A stretch of 64,000 nt of DNA from Gemmobacter fulvus (lineage in GTDB: Bacteria > Pseudomonadota > Alphaproteobacteria > Rhodobacterales > Rhodobacteraceae). Made by a program: the position numbers and the translations under genes. The notes under the pieces were generated by a model, which searched no databases, was not told where the DNA came from, and was given only the letters and a program-made list of their open reading frames with translations. Location of the stretch: positions 3,067,501 through 3,131,500 of the forward strand of contig NZ_CP076361.1 in assembly GCF_018798885.1 (NCBI RefSeq), given 5' to 3'. Positions within the stretch are counted from its first letter, which is position 1. Every line of letters begins with the position of its first letter. This document shows positions 55,869-63,222 of this stretch, piece after piece.

Positions 55869-57185
55869 TCAAGTGACGAGCCGCAACTGTTGCCGCGGTG
55901 CCGCGTTACCCGAGGTCAGCGCATCATAGGGATCCTCGGGGGCGAGCATCATATCGACCACCTGCCGCAGCAGCGCGCGCCGCCCGCGCGCCGAATAAAA
56001 GCCACCCGGAACCTGACTGGTTTCCAGCAGATAATGGCGGTAATCGCGATAGGCGCGGCTGTCGGGGCGGCTGGGCTGGCGAAAGAAATCCGGCAGGCTC
56101 TGGGTCGAGACGAATTCCGGTTTGGCATAGACCGCCGCGCCAAAGGTCTTGAGCGGCAGGCCGCGCCACAGCACCTGCTGGCCTGCGGTGGAATTGACGG
56201 TGACGGCGCTGCGGGCATGGTTGAGCAGGGGGGCAAGCTTGCCACCGCGCACGAAATGCACCCGATCAGCAATGCCATGCGCGCGGGCCATGCGGCGGAT
56301 TTCCTGCGCGACGGGGATGCGGCCATCCTCCAGCGGATGCGCCTTGAACACCAGATGGTGATGCGGTGCGGCGCCCTTGGCAAAGCCTTCGATCACCACC
56401 GCCAGAAACTCGCGCATGGTGCTGAAGGGCGAGTGCATCTGGAAACTGCTGTCATGTTCCAGTTGCAGCAACACCAGATGATAGGGAAAGCCGCCATGGG
56501 TGATGCGGAAGGTGGCCAGCCGCCGTTCCAGCGCATGCAGCGGCAGCAGCGCCAGGCGTTTGCAATAAAGCCAGAATTCCTGCCCCACCGTGAGGGCGCG
56601 GTGCGGGCGATAGGCGCGGTAATCCCAGAACCCGGTCATCACGAACCAGTGGTAGAGCGCGCCATAGAACATATGTTCGCGCATGTCGCCCCAGCGCGCC
56701 GGGGCATCGGGCAGATCCATGTCCGATTGCGCCAGCGCCGCCTGCATCTCCGGCAGGCTCAGCGTCATCAGCCGCGAATGGCCATTGGATCCGCCGCGCT
56801 CATAAGTCACCCAATGGGGGCGCAGATAGCCCTCTTCGAACACATGCACGGTCAGGCCTGCGGCGCGGGCCAGCCGGATGGCATGGGCATGAACAGGGCG
56901 GGTATCGCCATACAGCACGATGTCAGTGACCTGCCGCGTCTGGATCAGCGCGGCAAAGGCCTCGGGCCAATGCTCCAGACTGCCGCGATAGGGGATATAG
57001 CTGGCGGCATCGGGCCAGAAGGCGCGATCACCCCGATTGAAACCCACCCGCCAGACCTGCGCGCCGGTTGCGGCCAACATGCGGCCCAGACGGCGGAACC
57101 ATGGCCCATGCGGGCCTTGCAGGAACAGGAATGTGCGTCCTGCCCCTGTCAGTCCCGTGGTCGATGGTGCGGTGGTCGGCTGCAT
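55869..57185 (-). CDS. kpsS: capsular polysaccharide glycosyltransferase KpsS
   Basis: Adds the first Kdo to the phosphatidylglycerol anchor of group 2 capsules, working with KpsC. The 438 residues include FLFLQGPHGPWFRRLGRML, VFEEGYLRPHWVTYE, HLVFKAHPLEDG and NSTAGQQVLWRGLPLKTFG, typical of KpsS/LipA. The start MQPTTAPS at 57185 is chosen because the upstream ATG (57209) lies inside a strong hairpin. It is the first gene of the capsule-export run; KpsM/T are not in the window. Confidence 0.92.
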   Translation of the reverse strand: MQPTTAPSTTGLTGAGRTFLFLQGPHGPWFRRLGRMLAATGAQVWRVGFNRGDRAFWPDAASYIPYRGSLEHWPEAFAALIQTRQVTDIVLYGDTRPVHAHAIRLARAAGLTVHVFEEGYLRPHWVTYERGGSNGHSRLMTLSLPEMQAALAQSDMDLPDAPARWGDMREHMFYGALYHWFVMTGFWDYRAYRPHRALTVGQEFWLYCKRLALLPLHALERRLATFRITHGGFPYHLVLLQLEHDSSFQMHSPFSTMREFLAVVIEGFAKGAAPHHHLVFKAHPLEDGRIPVAQEIRRMARAHGIADRVHFVRGGKLAPLLNHARSAVTVNSTAGQQVLWRGLPLKTFGAAVYAKPEFVSTQSLPDFFRQPSRPDSRAYRDYRHYLLETSQVPGGFYSARGRRALLRQVVDMMLAPEDPYDALTSGNAAPRQQLRLVT

Positions 57186-57200
57186 GCTCTGCCCAATATG

Positions 57201-57223
57201 CGCCCGCATGGATCATGCGGGCG
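57201..57223. other. perfect hairpin in the kpsS leader
   Basis: CGCCCGCATG-GAT-CATGCGGGCG is a perfect 10-bp inverted repeat with a 3-base loop, 16 bases upstream of the kpsS start, followed on the plus strand by TGTTTT. It could influence kpsS translation or block plus-strand transcripts. The rest of the gap to ribE holds no gene. Confidence 0.5.
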
Positions 57224-57410
57224 TGTTTTCCCTTTGCCTATCACGTCTTACCCCGTCTTGAAGGGGAATTCTTGACGATCTGCCGCCAAATTAATCGGCA
57301 AGCGCGGCGCGAGTGTGGCACAGGCGTGGCGGTCATGGCCCCCTTGCGCTGGGTCTTGCGTGTGTCGCCGCCGGGGGCTAGGCATCTGGAAACGGCTCAG
57401 GAGTGTCTGA

Positions 57411-58007
57411 ATGTTTACGGGGATCGTCACCGACATCGGCAAGGTGCTGGAACTGGAACAGGCGGGGGATCTGCGGGCGCGGATCGGCACCGCCTATGAT
57501 GTGGCGGGCATTGATATCGGCGCCTCCATTGCCTGCGACGGGGTGTGCCTGACGGTGATCGCCCTTGGCCGCACGCCGCAGAACTGGTTCGATGTGCAGA
57601 TCAGTGCCGAAAGCGTCGGCAAGACCAATATCGGCGCATGGGCTGTGGGCAAGCGCCTGAATCTGGAGCGCGCGCTGAAGGTGGGCGATGAGCTGGGCGG
57701 GCATATCGTGTCGGGGCATGTCGATGGCGTGGCCGAAGTGATGCGCATCACCCCCGAGGGCGACAGCCTGCGTGTGACTTTCCGCGCCCCGGAGTCCTTG
57801 GCGAAGTTCATCGCGCCGAAAGGCTCGGTCGCGCTGAATGGCACCTCGCTGACGGTGAACGAGGTGGAGGGTTGCGATTTCGGCATCAACTTCATCCCGC
57901 ATACGCAAAGCGTGACTACCTGGGACGAGGTGGCGGCGGGCAATCGCGTCAATCTGGAGGTTGACACCATGGCCCGCTATGTGGCGCGCCTGCGCGACTG
58001 GGGTTGA
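57411..58007 (+). CDS. ribE: riboflavin synthase alpha subunit
   Basis: Dismutates two 6,7-dimethyl-8-ribityllumazine molecules into riboflavin. The 198 residues show the two-fold lumazine-binding repeat: MFTGIVTDIGKV, GASIACDGVCLTV and NLERALKVGDELGGHIVSGHVDGVA, then a second copy with KGSVALNGTSLTVNEV. CAGGAG lies before the ATG. No FMN riboswitch was seen upstream. Confidence 0.96.
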   Translation: MFTGIVTDIGKVLELEQAGDLRARIGTAYDVAGIDIGASIACDGVCLTVIALGRTPQNWFDVQISAESVGKTNIGAWAVGKRLNLERALKVGDELGGHIVSGHVDGVAEVMRITPEGDSLRVTFRAPESLAKFIAPKGSVALNGTSLTVNEVEGCDFGINFIPHTQSVTTWDEVAAGNRVNLEVDTMARYVARLRDWG

Positions 58008-58010
58008 GCC

Positions 58011-58547
58011 ATGGCGGGCCTCGGACATAATCGCGGGCCCGCGCTGACCGGCACCTCATGGCGCAGGCATTGCTGGACCGAGGCGCGTGCCGCGCTGCTG
58101 CCGCATCTGCCGATCGAGGTGCTGCGCGGCCGGGTGCGCCGCGCGCAGGAGTTGGGTCTGGACTACAAGACCTATGCCAGCATCCGCGCCGCATCGGGGC
58201 ATGATGTGGTGGCCTTCCTGTTTTCGTCCAATGCCCTGCGGCTGGCCGCACCGGCGGTGATCCGTCCGCGGCTGACGGCGGTGCAGGGCTGTGCGCGGAT
58301 CGGTCTCGCCGTGGCGCCGCTGACACCCGAGGCGCTGGCCGAGGCGATGCCGCCGCTGCACCAAAGCCACCCGGCCCCGCGCCCCTATGGCCGTTTTGCC
58401 GAGGCCCGCACGGCGCTGCGCACCGCCCGCGGGGCATGGCCCGCCGATGGCGTGGTTCTGGTGGGGGATGCCCCGTTCGAGGCCGAATGGTGCGCCGCCG
58501 GAAAGCTTGCCTATTACCTGCCGGCGACGCGGGTCTTCACACCTTGA
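58011..58547 (+). CDS. conserved protein of unknown function with GLGHNRGP N-terminus
   Basis: A 178-residue protein beginning MAGLGHNRGPALTG, an N-terminal motif recurring in alphaproteobacterial proteins of unknown role. The body has HCWTEARAALLPHLPIEVLRGRVRRAQELGLDYKTYASIRAASGHDVVAFLFSSNALR, a helical region reminiscent of small DNA- or RNA-contact domains. The last part is a conserved WPADGVVLVGDAPFEAEWCAAGKL. No membrane segment or signal peptide. It follows ribE by 3 bases and converges with the BCCT gene, overlapping it by 11 bases. Confidence 0.75.
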   Translation: MAGLGHNRGPALTGTSWRRHCWTEARAALLPHLPIEVLRGRVRRAQELGLDYKTYASIRAASGHDVVAFLFSSNALRLAAPAVIRPRLTAVQGCARIGLAVAPLTPEALAEAMPPLHQSHPAPRPYGRFAEARTALRTARGAWPADGVVLVGDAPFEAEWCAAGKLAYYLPATRVFTP

Positions 58548-59703
58548 TGGCCCGGCTGTCGCGCAGCGCGTCGCGCACATGGTGGCGGCGGGTGAAAATC
58601 GCGACATAGACCATGGCATAAAGCCCGATCACCACCACGCCCACCCATTCAATCTTGAACGGGGTGAACTGATAGGCCAGCACCAGCGCGCATTGCAGGC
58701 CGAAATGCAGCGGGAAGTATTTCTGCCAGCCCAGCTCTTTCACGCCCCAGCCCAGATTGGCGCTGTAAAGCCGGATCAGACTGTCGAGCGAGTTGACGAC
58801 GAACACCACCCCCACCGAAATCATCGCCCAGTTCAGCCAGCCGGGAATGACGATCTGCTGTTCAAAATAGATGAACAGCACCGCAAACCACAGGCCCAGC
58901 GGGATGGTGGGCAGCACGACCATGGCAAAGGCCAGCCGCCAGCTTTTCATGCCGCCGACGAAATTCGCCACAAACTGCCCGATCATGATCGACCAGCTGA
59001 ACCACCAGAACAGGTAGAATTCATGGTAATCGGTGATCGGCGTGGCAAAGCGGTGCAGATTGCTGAAATAGCCCCAGAGCTTGCCCACATTGCCCAGCAG
59101 CCCGGTCAGGCCGAGCCCGGTATAGACATAGGCCACGATCACCAGCGCCACGAACACCAGCACGCCAAACCCCCAGGTCGACAGGATGGCGAGCCATTTC
59201 ATGAAATTCAGGTTGCCGCTGGAATAGACCGATACGCCGATCACCCCCAGCACCAGCGTCCAGACGGCCCAGGACGGCAGATCGGGCGCATAAGAGGGCA
59301 GGGCCGACATGAACAGATAGGCGGTGAAGGCGCAGGTGGCGATGATGGTCAGATTGTAAATCCATTTCACCGCCGGAATTTCAAACACCTTCAGCCGGGG
59401 TTCCAGCACCACGAAATAGAACGCGGCCAGAAAATACATCATCCAGACCATCGGCCCCCACATACCAAACTCAACGGCCAGCGGGTTGGTGAAGGCATAG
59501 GCGTCGTCCCCGGCATAGACGGGAAACTCGGTCAGGGGCAGCATCACAAGGCCCATATCAAGGCCCGCAGTGAACAGCAGGGCCACCAGTGTGAAGGTAT
59601 TCACCGGCATCACGCCTTTGCAGGGCACATCGGCCCATCGCACGATCACGAATATCGCGCTGAGAAGCACGGTCACATAGGCCGCGCTGATGATCAGGGT
59701 CAT
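58537..59703 (-). CDS. short BCCT-family (choline/betaine/carnitine) transporter
   Basis: A 388-residue membrane protein with about ten helices. The BCCT aromatic signature appears as FYLFWWFSWSIMIGQFVANFVGG, preceded by LNFMKWLAILSTWGFGVLVFVAL as in the family. It is much shorter than the usual 500-650 residues, lacking the first helices and the long cytoplasmic C-terminus, so mechanism may differ. AAGGAGAGAGGA precedes the ATG. A BetI-like palindrome 141 bases upstream suggests choline as substrate (inference). Confidence 0.8.
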   Translation of the reverse strand: MTLIISAAYVTVLLSAIFVIVRWADVPCKGVMPVNTFTLVALLFTAGLDMGLVMLPLTEFPVYAGDDAYAFTNPLAVEFGMWGPMVWMMYFLAAFYFVVLEPRLKVFEIPAVKWIYNLTIIATCAFTAYLFMSALPSYAPDLPSWAVWTLVLGVIGVSVYSSGNLNFMKWLAILSTWGFGVLVFVALVIVAYVYTGLGLTGLLGNVGKLWGYFSNLHRFATPITDYHEFYLFWWFSWSIMIGQFVANFVGGMKSWRLAFAMVVLPTIPLGLWFAVLFIYFEQQIVIPGWLNWAMISVGVVFVVNSLDSLIRLYSANLGWGVKELGWQKYFPLHFGLQCALVLAYQFTPFKIEWVGVVVIGLYAMVYVAIFTRRHHVRDALRDSRAIKV

Positions 59704-59843
59704 TCCTCTCTCCTTGTTGGTGGATCCGGGGTTGGTGGCTCCGGGGATCGCGTCGGTTTATGGGCGGGGATCGTGGCAGATCTGCCCTGACTGCGGTTCT
59801 TCTGCCGCTGCGTCACTGTAACGTGCCGCGCATTTGGTTTTTG

Positions 59844-59863
59844 TTGATTAACCGATCAATCAA
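59844..59863. promoter_or_regulatory. second BetI-like operator, upstream of the BCCT gene
   Basis: TTGATTAACCGATCAATCAA is a 20-base imperfect palindrome (16 of 20 positions symmetric). It matches the choX/betI operator at 15 of 20 positions, including the outer TTGATT and TCAAT blocks. It lies in the 254-base divergent gap between the BCCT gene and ribB; the rest of the gap shows no gene. Confidence 0.6.
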
Positions 59864-59957
59864 AATACGAAAGCGACATCCCGGCCATCCCTTTGATCCT
59901 CTGGCCTTTGGCGCGCAGGCGCGGTAAGGCTCCGGTAAATGCTGCGCGGAGCCTGCC

Positions 59958-61061
59958 ATGAGCGAAAAGACGACTGATTACTCCGATGCGATTTCTTCTG
60001 TCGAGGAAATCATCGCGGATGCGCGCAACGGGCGCATGTTCATTCTGGTCGATCACGAGGACCGCGAGAATGAGGGCGATCTGGTGATCCCCGCCGAAAT
60101 GTGTGACGCGGCGGCGGTGAATTTCATGGCCACCCACGGGCGCGGCCTGATCTGCCTGACGCTGCCGGGCGAGCGGATCGACGCGCTGGGGCTGCCGCTG
60201 ATGGCCTCCAAGAACTCGTCGCGGCATGAAACCGCCTTCACCGTCTCCATCGAGGCGCGCGAAGGGGTTGAAACCGGCATTTCTGCTCGCGACCGGGCGC
60301 TGACGATTGCCGTCGCCATTGATGACAAGGCCGGGCCGCAGGACATTGCGACACCGGGTCATATCTTTCCGCTGCGGGCGCGCGAAGGCGGTGTGCTGGT
60401 GCGCGCGGGCCATACCGAAGCCGCGACCGATGTGGCGCGTCTCGCCGGTCTGAAACCCGCCGGCGTGATCTGCGAGATCATGAATGATGATGGCACCATG
60501 GCGCGTTTGCCCGATCTGGTCAGCTTTGCGCAGAAACACGGGCTGAAGATCGGCACGATTTCGGACCTGATCGCCTATCGCCGCCGCCATGACAATCTGG
60601 TCAAGGAACGCGCGGTGAAACGCGTCACCTCGGTGCATGGTGGCGAATGGGTGATGCGGATCTTCGGCGATCAGGCGCAAGGCGCTGAGCATGTGGTGCT
60701 TACCAAGGGCGACCTGTCCGCCCCCGGCCCGGTTCTGGTGCGGATGCACGCGCTGAACCCGCTGGAAGACGTGCTGGGCATCGGCAGCGTCGATCATGTG
60801 AACGAACTGCCGGGGGCCATGCGTCTGATTGCGGCGGAAGGGCGGGGCGTTGTGGTCCTGCTGCGCGATACCGCGATGAAACTGGTGGAAGAGGGCGAGG
60901 TTGCCCCGCAGACCCTGCGCCAATACGGGCTTGGCGCGCAGATCCTGTCGGCGCTGGGGCTGCATGACATCACGCTTGTCACCAATTCCAAAGCGCCGAA
61001 GGTGGTCGGGCTTGAGGCTTATGGCCTGTCGATCACCGGCACCCATCCGATTTCGGAGTGA
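59958..61061 (+). CDS. ribB: 3,4-dihydroxy-2-butanone-4-phosphate synthase with degenerate GTP cyclohydrolase II domain
   Basis: Makes the four-carbon precursor of lumazine from ribulose 5-phosphate. The N-terminal 210 residues have the catalytic DHEDRENEGDLVIPAE, THGRGLICL and RAGHTEAATDVARLAG. The C-terminal 150 residues align with GTP cyclohydrolase II but contain no cysteine at all. The zinc-binding and catalytic HSECLTGD region reads MHALNPLEDVLGI. So this half cannot be a working RibA, and GTP cyclohydrolase II must be encoded elsewhere. It lies 3 bases before ribH. Confidence 0.94.
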   Translation: MSEKTTDYSDAISSVEEIIADARNGRMFILVDHEDRENEGDLVIPAEMCDAAAVNFMATHGRGLICLTLPGERIDALGLPLMASKNSSRHETAFTVSIEAREGVETGISARDRALTIAVAIDDKAGPQDIATPGHIFPLRAREGGVLVRAGHTEAATDVARLAGLKPAGVICEIMNDDGTMARLPDLVSFAQKHGLKIGTISDLIAYRRRHDNLVKERAVKRVTSVHGGEWVMRIFGDQAQGAEHVVLTKGDLSAPGPVLVRMHALNPLEDVLGIGSVDHVNELPGAMRLIAAEGRGVVVLLRDTAMKLVEEGEVAPQTLRQYGLGAQILSALGLHDITLVTNSKAPKVVGLEAYGLSITGTHPISE

Positions 61062-61064
61062 TCC

Positions 61065-61583
61065 ATGGCCGCGTCTGAACAGCATTACACCCTGCCGCTG
61101 CCGAGCTTTGACAAGCCGGTGAAGCTCCTGATCGTGGTGGCGCCTTATTACAAGGACATCGCCGACAATCTGGTGGCGGGCGCGCAGGCCGTTGCCGCCG
61201 CCTGCGGTGCCGAGGCCGAGGTGATCGAGGTGCCCGGCGCGCTGGAGATCCCGTCCGCCATCGCCATGGCCGAACGCCTGTCCGCTTATGATGGTTATGT
61301 GGCGCTTGGCTGCGTGATTCGGGGCGAGACGACGCATTACGACACCGTCTGCAATGACAGCTCGCGCGCGATTACGCTGCTGGGGCTGCAAGGGGCCTGC
61401 ATCGGCAATGGCATCCTGACGGTGGAAAACAAACCACAGGCCGATGTGCGGGCTGATCCGCAGGGCCAGAACAAAGGCGGGGGGGCTGCGGCCGCCGCGC
61501 TGCATCTGATCGCCCTCGCGCGCCGCTGGAGCGGGGAACGCAAGGGGATCGGTTTTCGCGCCAAGGGGGCGCCTCTCGCATGA
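61065..61583 (+). CDS. ribH: 6,7-dimethyl-8-ribityllumazine synthase
   Basis: Condenses the ribB product with the pyrimidine to give lumazine, acting as an icosahedral or decameric shell. The 172 residues show IVVAPYYKDIADNLVAGA, VPGALEIPSAIAMA, ALGCVIRGETTHYDTVCNDSSRAI (catalytic His) and GNGILTVENKPQA. Its stop overlaps nusB by 4 bases, the common ribH-nusB pair. Confidence 0.96.
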   Translation: MAASEQHYTLPLPSFDKPVKLLIVVAPYYKDIADNLVAGAQAVAAACGAEAEVIEVPGALEIPSAIAMAERLSAYDGYVALGCVIRGETTHYDTVCNDSSRAITLLGLQGACIGNGILTVENKPQADVRADPQGQNKGGGAAAAALHLIALARRWSGERKGIGFRAKGAPLA

Positions 61584-62050
61584 CGAAAGCTGACAAGCGC
61601 CAGATGAAATCCGCCGCCCGCCTGTTTGCGGTGCAGGCCCTGTTCCAGATGGAAAGCTCGGGCCAGACGGTGGAACGTGTGGTGCGCGAATTTGAAACGC
61701 ATCGCTTTGGCGAGGTGCTGGATACCGGCGAGGAAATGGCGGAAGGCGATGCCAACCATTTCCGCACGCTCGTGGGCGAGGCGGTGAACTGGCAGGCCAA
61801 GATCGACCAGCTGACCGACCGCGCGCTGGTGGCCGCCTGGCCGATCGACCGGATCGACCCGGTGCTGCGCGCGCTGTTCCGCGCCGCCGGGGCAGAGCTT
61901 GTGGCCATGGCCACGCCGCCCAAGGTGGTCATCACGGAATTCGTGGATGTGGCCAAGGCGTTTTTCCCCGATGGGAAAGAGCCGAAATTCGTCAATGCCG
62001 TGCTGGATCATATGGCCCGCGAAGCCAAGCCCGAGGCTTTTTCGGTTTAA
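61580..62050 (+). CDS. nusB: transcription antitermination factor NusB
   Basis: RNA-binding component of rRNA antitermination complexes, 156 residues, all-helical. ARLFAVQALFQMESSGQTVERVVREFE, IDRIDPVLRALFRAAGAEL and PPKVVITEFVDVAKAFFPDGKEPKFVNAVLDHMA match the family. Coupled to ribH by ATGA. A hairpin follows. Confidence 0.95.
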   Translation: MTKADKRQMKSAARLFAVQALFQMESSGQTVERVVREFETHRFGEVLDTGEEMAEGDANHFRTLVGEAVNWQAKIDQLTDRALVAAWPIDRIDPVLRALFRAAGAELVAMATPPKVVITEFVDVAKAFFPDGKEPKFVNAVLDHMAREAKPEAFSV

Positions 62051-62100
62051 TCCCGGTGCAGGGGCCAAGGATTGCCATGGCCCCTGCGTCTGATCCGGGA
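62051..62100 (+). terminator. large hairpin after nusB
   Basis: A perfect 10-bp stem GCAGGGGCCA / TGGCCCCTGC sits inside an outer TCCCGG / CCGGGA pair, starting directly after the nusB stop. There is no T-run, so it is a terminator candidate for the ribB-ribH-nusB operon. Confidence 0.5.
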
Positions 62101-62122
62101 TGAAGTCTTTACGGAGTGCCCG

Positions 62123-62518
62123 ATGAACCGCCTTGCCGCCCTTGCCCTGATCTGTCTTGCCGCCTGCACGCCTGAAGACCCGCCGCAAAGCCTGACGGCA
62201 GAGGCTTTGGCAAAGGAGTGGCGGCTTGTGTCGCTGAATGGCAGTGCCTTCACCGCACAGGCCACGCTGGATCTGCGCGACCCGGAACAGGCCAGCGGGC
62301 AGGCCCCCTGCAATCGCTGGTTTGCGGCACGGGGTGGTGTGCTGCCCGCGCTGACCCTTGGTCCGGTGGGGGCAACACGCATGGCCTGCCCCGACCTGCA
62401 GGCCGAGACGGCCTATCTGACGGCGCTGAGCCAGGTGGCGGCGGTTGCCGTGGCCGATGACAATCTGGTGCTGACCGGGGCCGACGGGATGCGCATGGAA
62501 TTTGCCGCCACCCCTTGA
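62123..62518 (+). CDS. META domain lipoprotein
   Basis: A 131-residue protein with lipoprotein signal MNRLAALALICLAAC. The HslJ/META fold segments are visible: LAKEWRLVSLNGSAFTAQATLDL, APCNRWFAARGG, TRMACPDLQAETAYLTAL and ADDNLVLTGADGMRMEF. Two cysteines in the mature part may pair. Members are linked to heat or novobiocin stress, but the role is unknown here. CGGAG lies 7 bases before the ATG. Confidence 0.88.
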   Translation: MNRLAALALICLAACTPEDPPQSLTAEALAKEWRLVSLNGSAFTAQATLDLRDPEQASGQAPCNRWFAARGGVLPALTLGPVGATRMACPDLQAETAYLTALSQVAAVAVADDNLVLTGADGMRMEFAATP

Positions 62519-62574
62519 TGCGCAAAAATGACGGTTCTGCGACGGTTTGGCGCTGGCCCCCGCGTGGGAGAGTG

Positions 62575-62589
62575 TTAGCATCCGGTTAA
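62575..62589 (+). promoter_or_regulatory. CtrA-like site TTAG-N7-TTAA
   Basis: TTAG, seven bases, then TTAAC lies 17 bases before the start of the next gene, one mismatch from the CtrA consensus. Its closeness to the start codon would suit a repressor or a very short leader. Confidence 0.3.
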
Positions 62590-62605
62590 CGCAGGAGGAA
62601 TCGTC

Positions 62606-62932
62606 ATGCCGAAACTGATCCGTCTTTACATCACCAATGTCGCCATCGGCTTTGGCCTTGCGGTCATTTTCGTGGCCATGCTGGTGGCCTTTGACATCGC
62701 AAATCTGCGCCATCTGGTGCTGGAGACCGAAATGGGCTGGCTGGCCGCGATGATGATGGTGCTGTTCAACGGCGTGGTCTTTGCCGGGGCGCAGTTTGCC
62801 ATCGCGGTGATGCGCATGGCGGACGATGATACGCCGCCGCGTGGGGGCCGTCCGGCGCGACTGACGGACCTGGTCCCGGTGCGGGTGACGGCCGCGCAGC
62901 CCGCCCGCCGCCCCGGTGTGCCCCGCCGCTGA
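62606..62932 (+). CDS. small membrane protein of unknown function
   Basis: A 108-residue protein with two predicted helices (VAIGFGLAVIFVAMLVAFDIA; LAAMMMVLFNGVVFAGAQFAIAVM) and a cytoplasmic Pro/Arg-rich tail (residues 73-108). AGGAGGAA lies 6 bases before the ATG. The family is not recognised. A strong intrinsic terminator follows. Confidence 0.78.
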   Translation: MPKLIRLYITNVAIGFGLAVIFVAMLVAFDIANLRHLVLETEMGWLAAMMMVLFNGVVFAGAQFAIAVMRMADDDTPPRGGRPARLTDLVPVRVTAAQPARRPGVPRR

Positions 62933-62958
62933 GCGGGGCCGCTGACAAGATTGTGCAG

Positions 62959-62984
62959 GCCCGGTGGTGACACCGGGCTTTTTT
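62959..62984 (+). terminator. intrinsic terminator
   Basis: A perfect 8-bp stem GCCCGGTG / CACCGGGC with loop GTGA, followed by six T, 26 bases after the small membrane protein gene. The remaining gap to 63222 has no gene and should contain the promoter of the DUF481 gene. Confidence 0.93.
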
Positions 62985-63222
62985 GTTGCCGTTTCAATCT
63001 GTTGCCCCCAATCCACGCCCGCCGCCTGACCTAGGGGAAGCGAAGGGAACCGGGGTCTTTTTGGCAAGGCTTCGCGCATCAAAACCCGCGTTTTCGGCGG
63101 TAAAGCGCACCTTTTCGCGCAAAATCACACCGGGCCTTGAAGCCGTGCCCCCCCTGACCACCTGTCACTCACCACCGCGGCAGATGCGCTGCGGGTGTGA
63201 TGTGCAAGTGAAAGGACACGAC

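Noticed and set aside
57186-57410. Possible FMN riboswitch upstream of ribE (and at 59704-59957 upstream of ribB)
   Set aside because: No conserved RFN-element blocks were visible in either gap.
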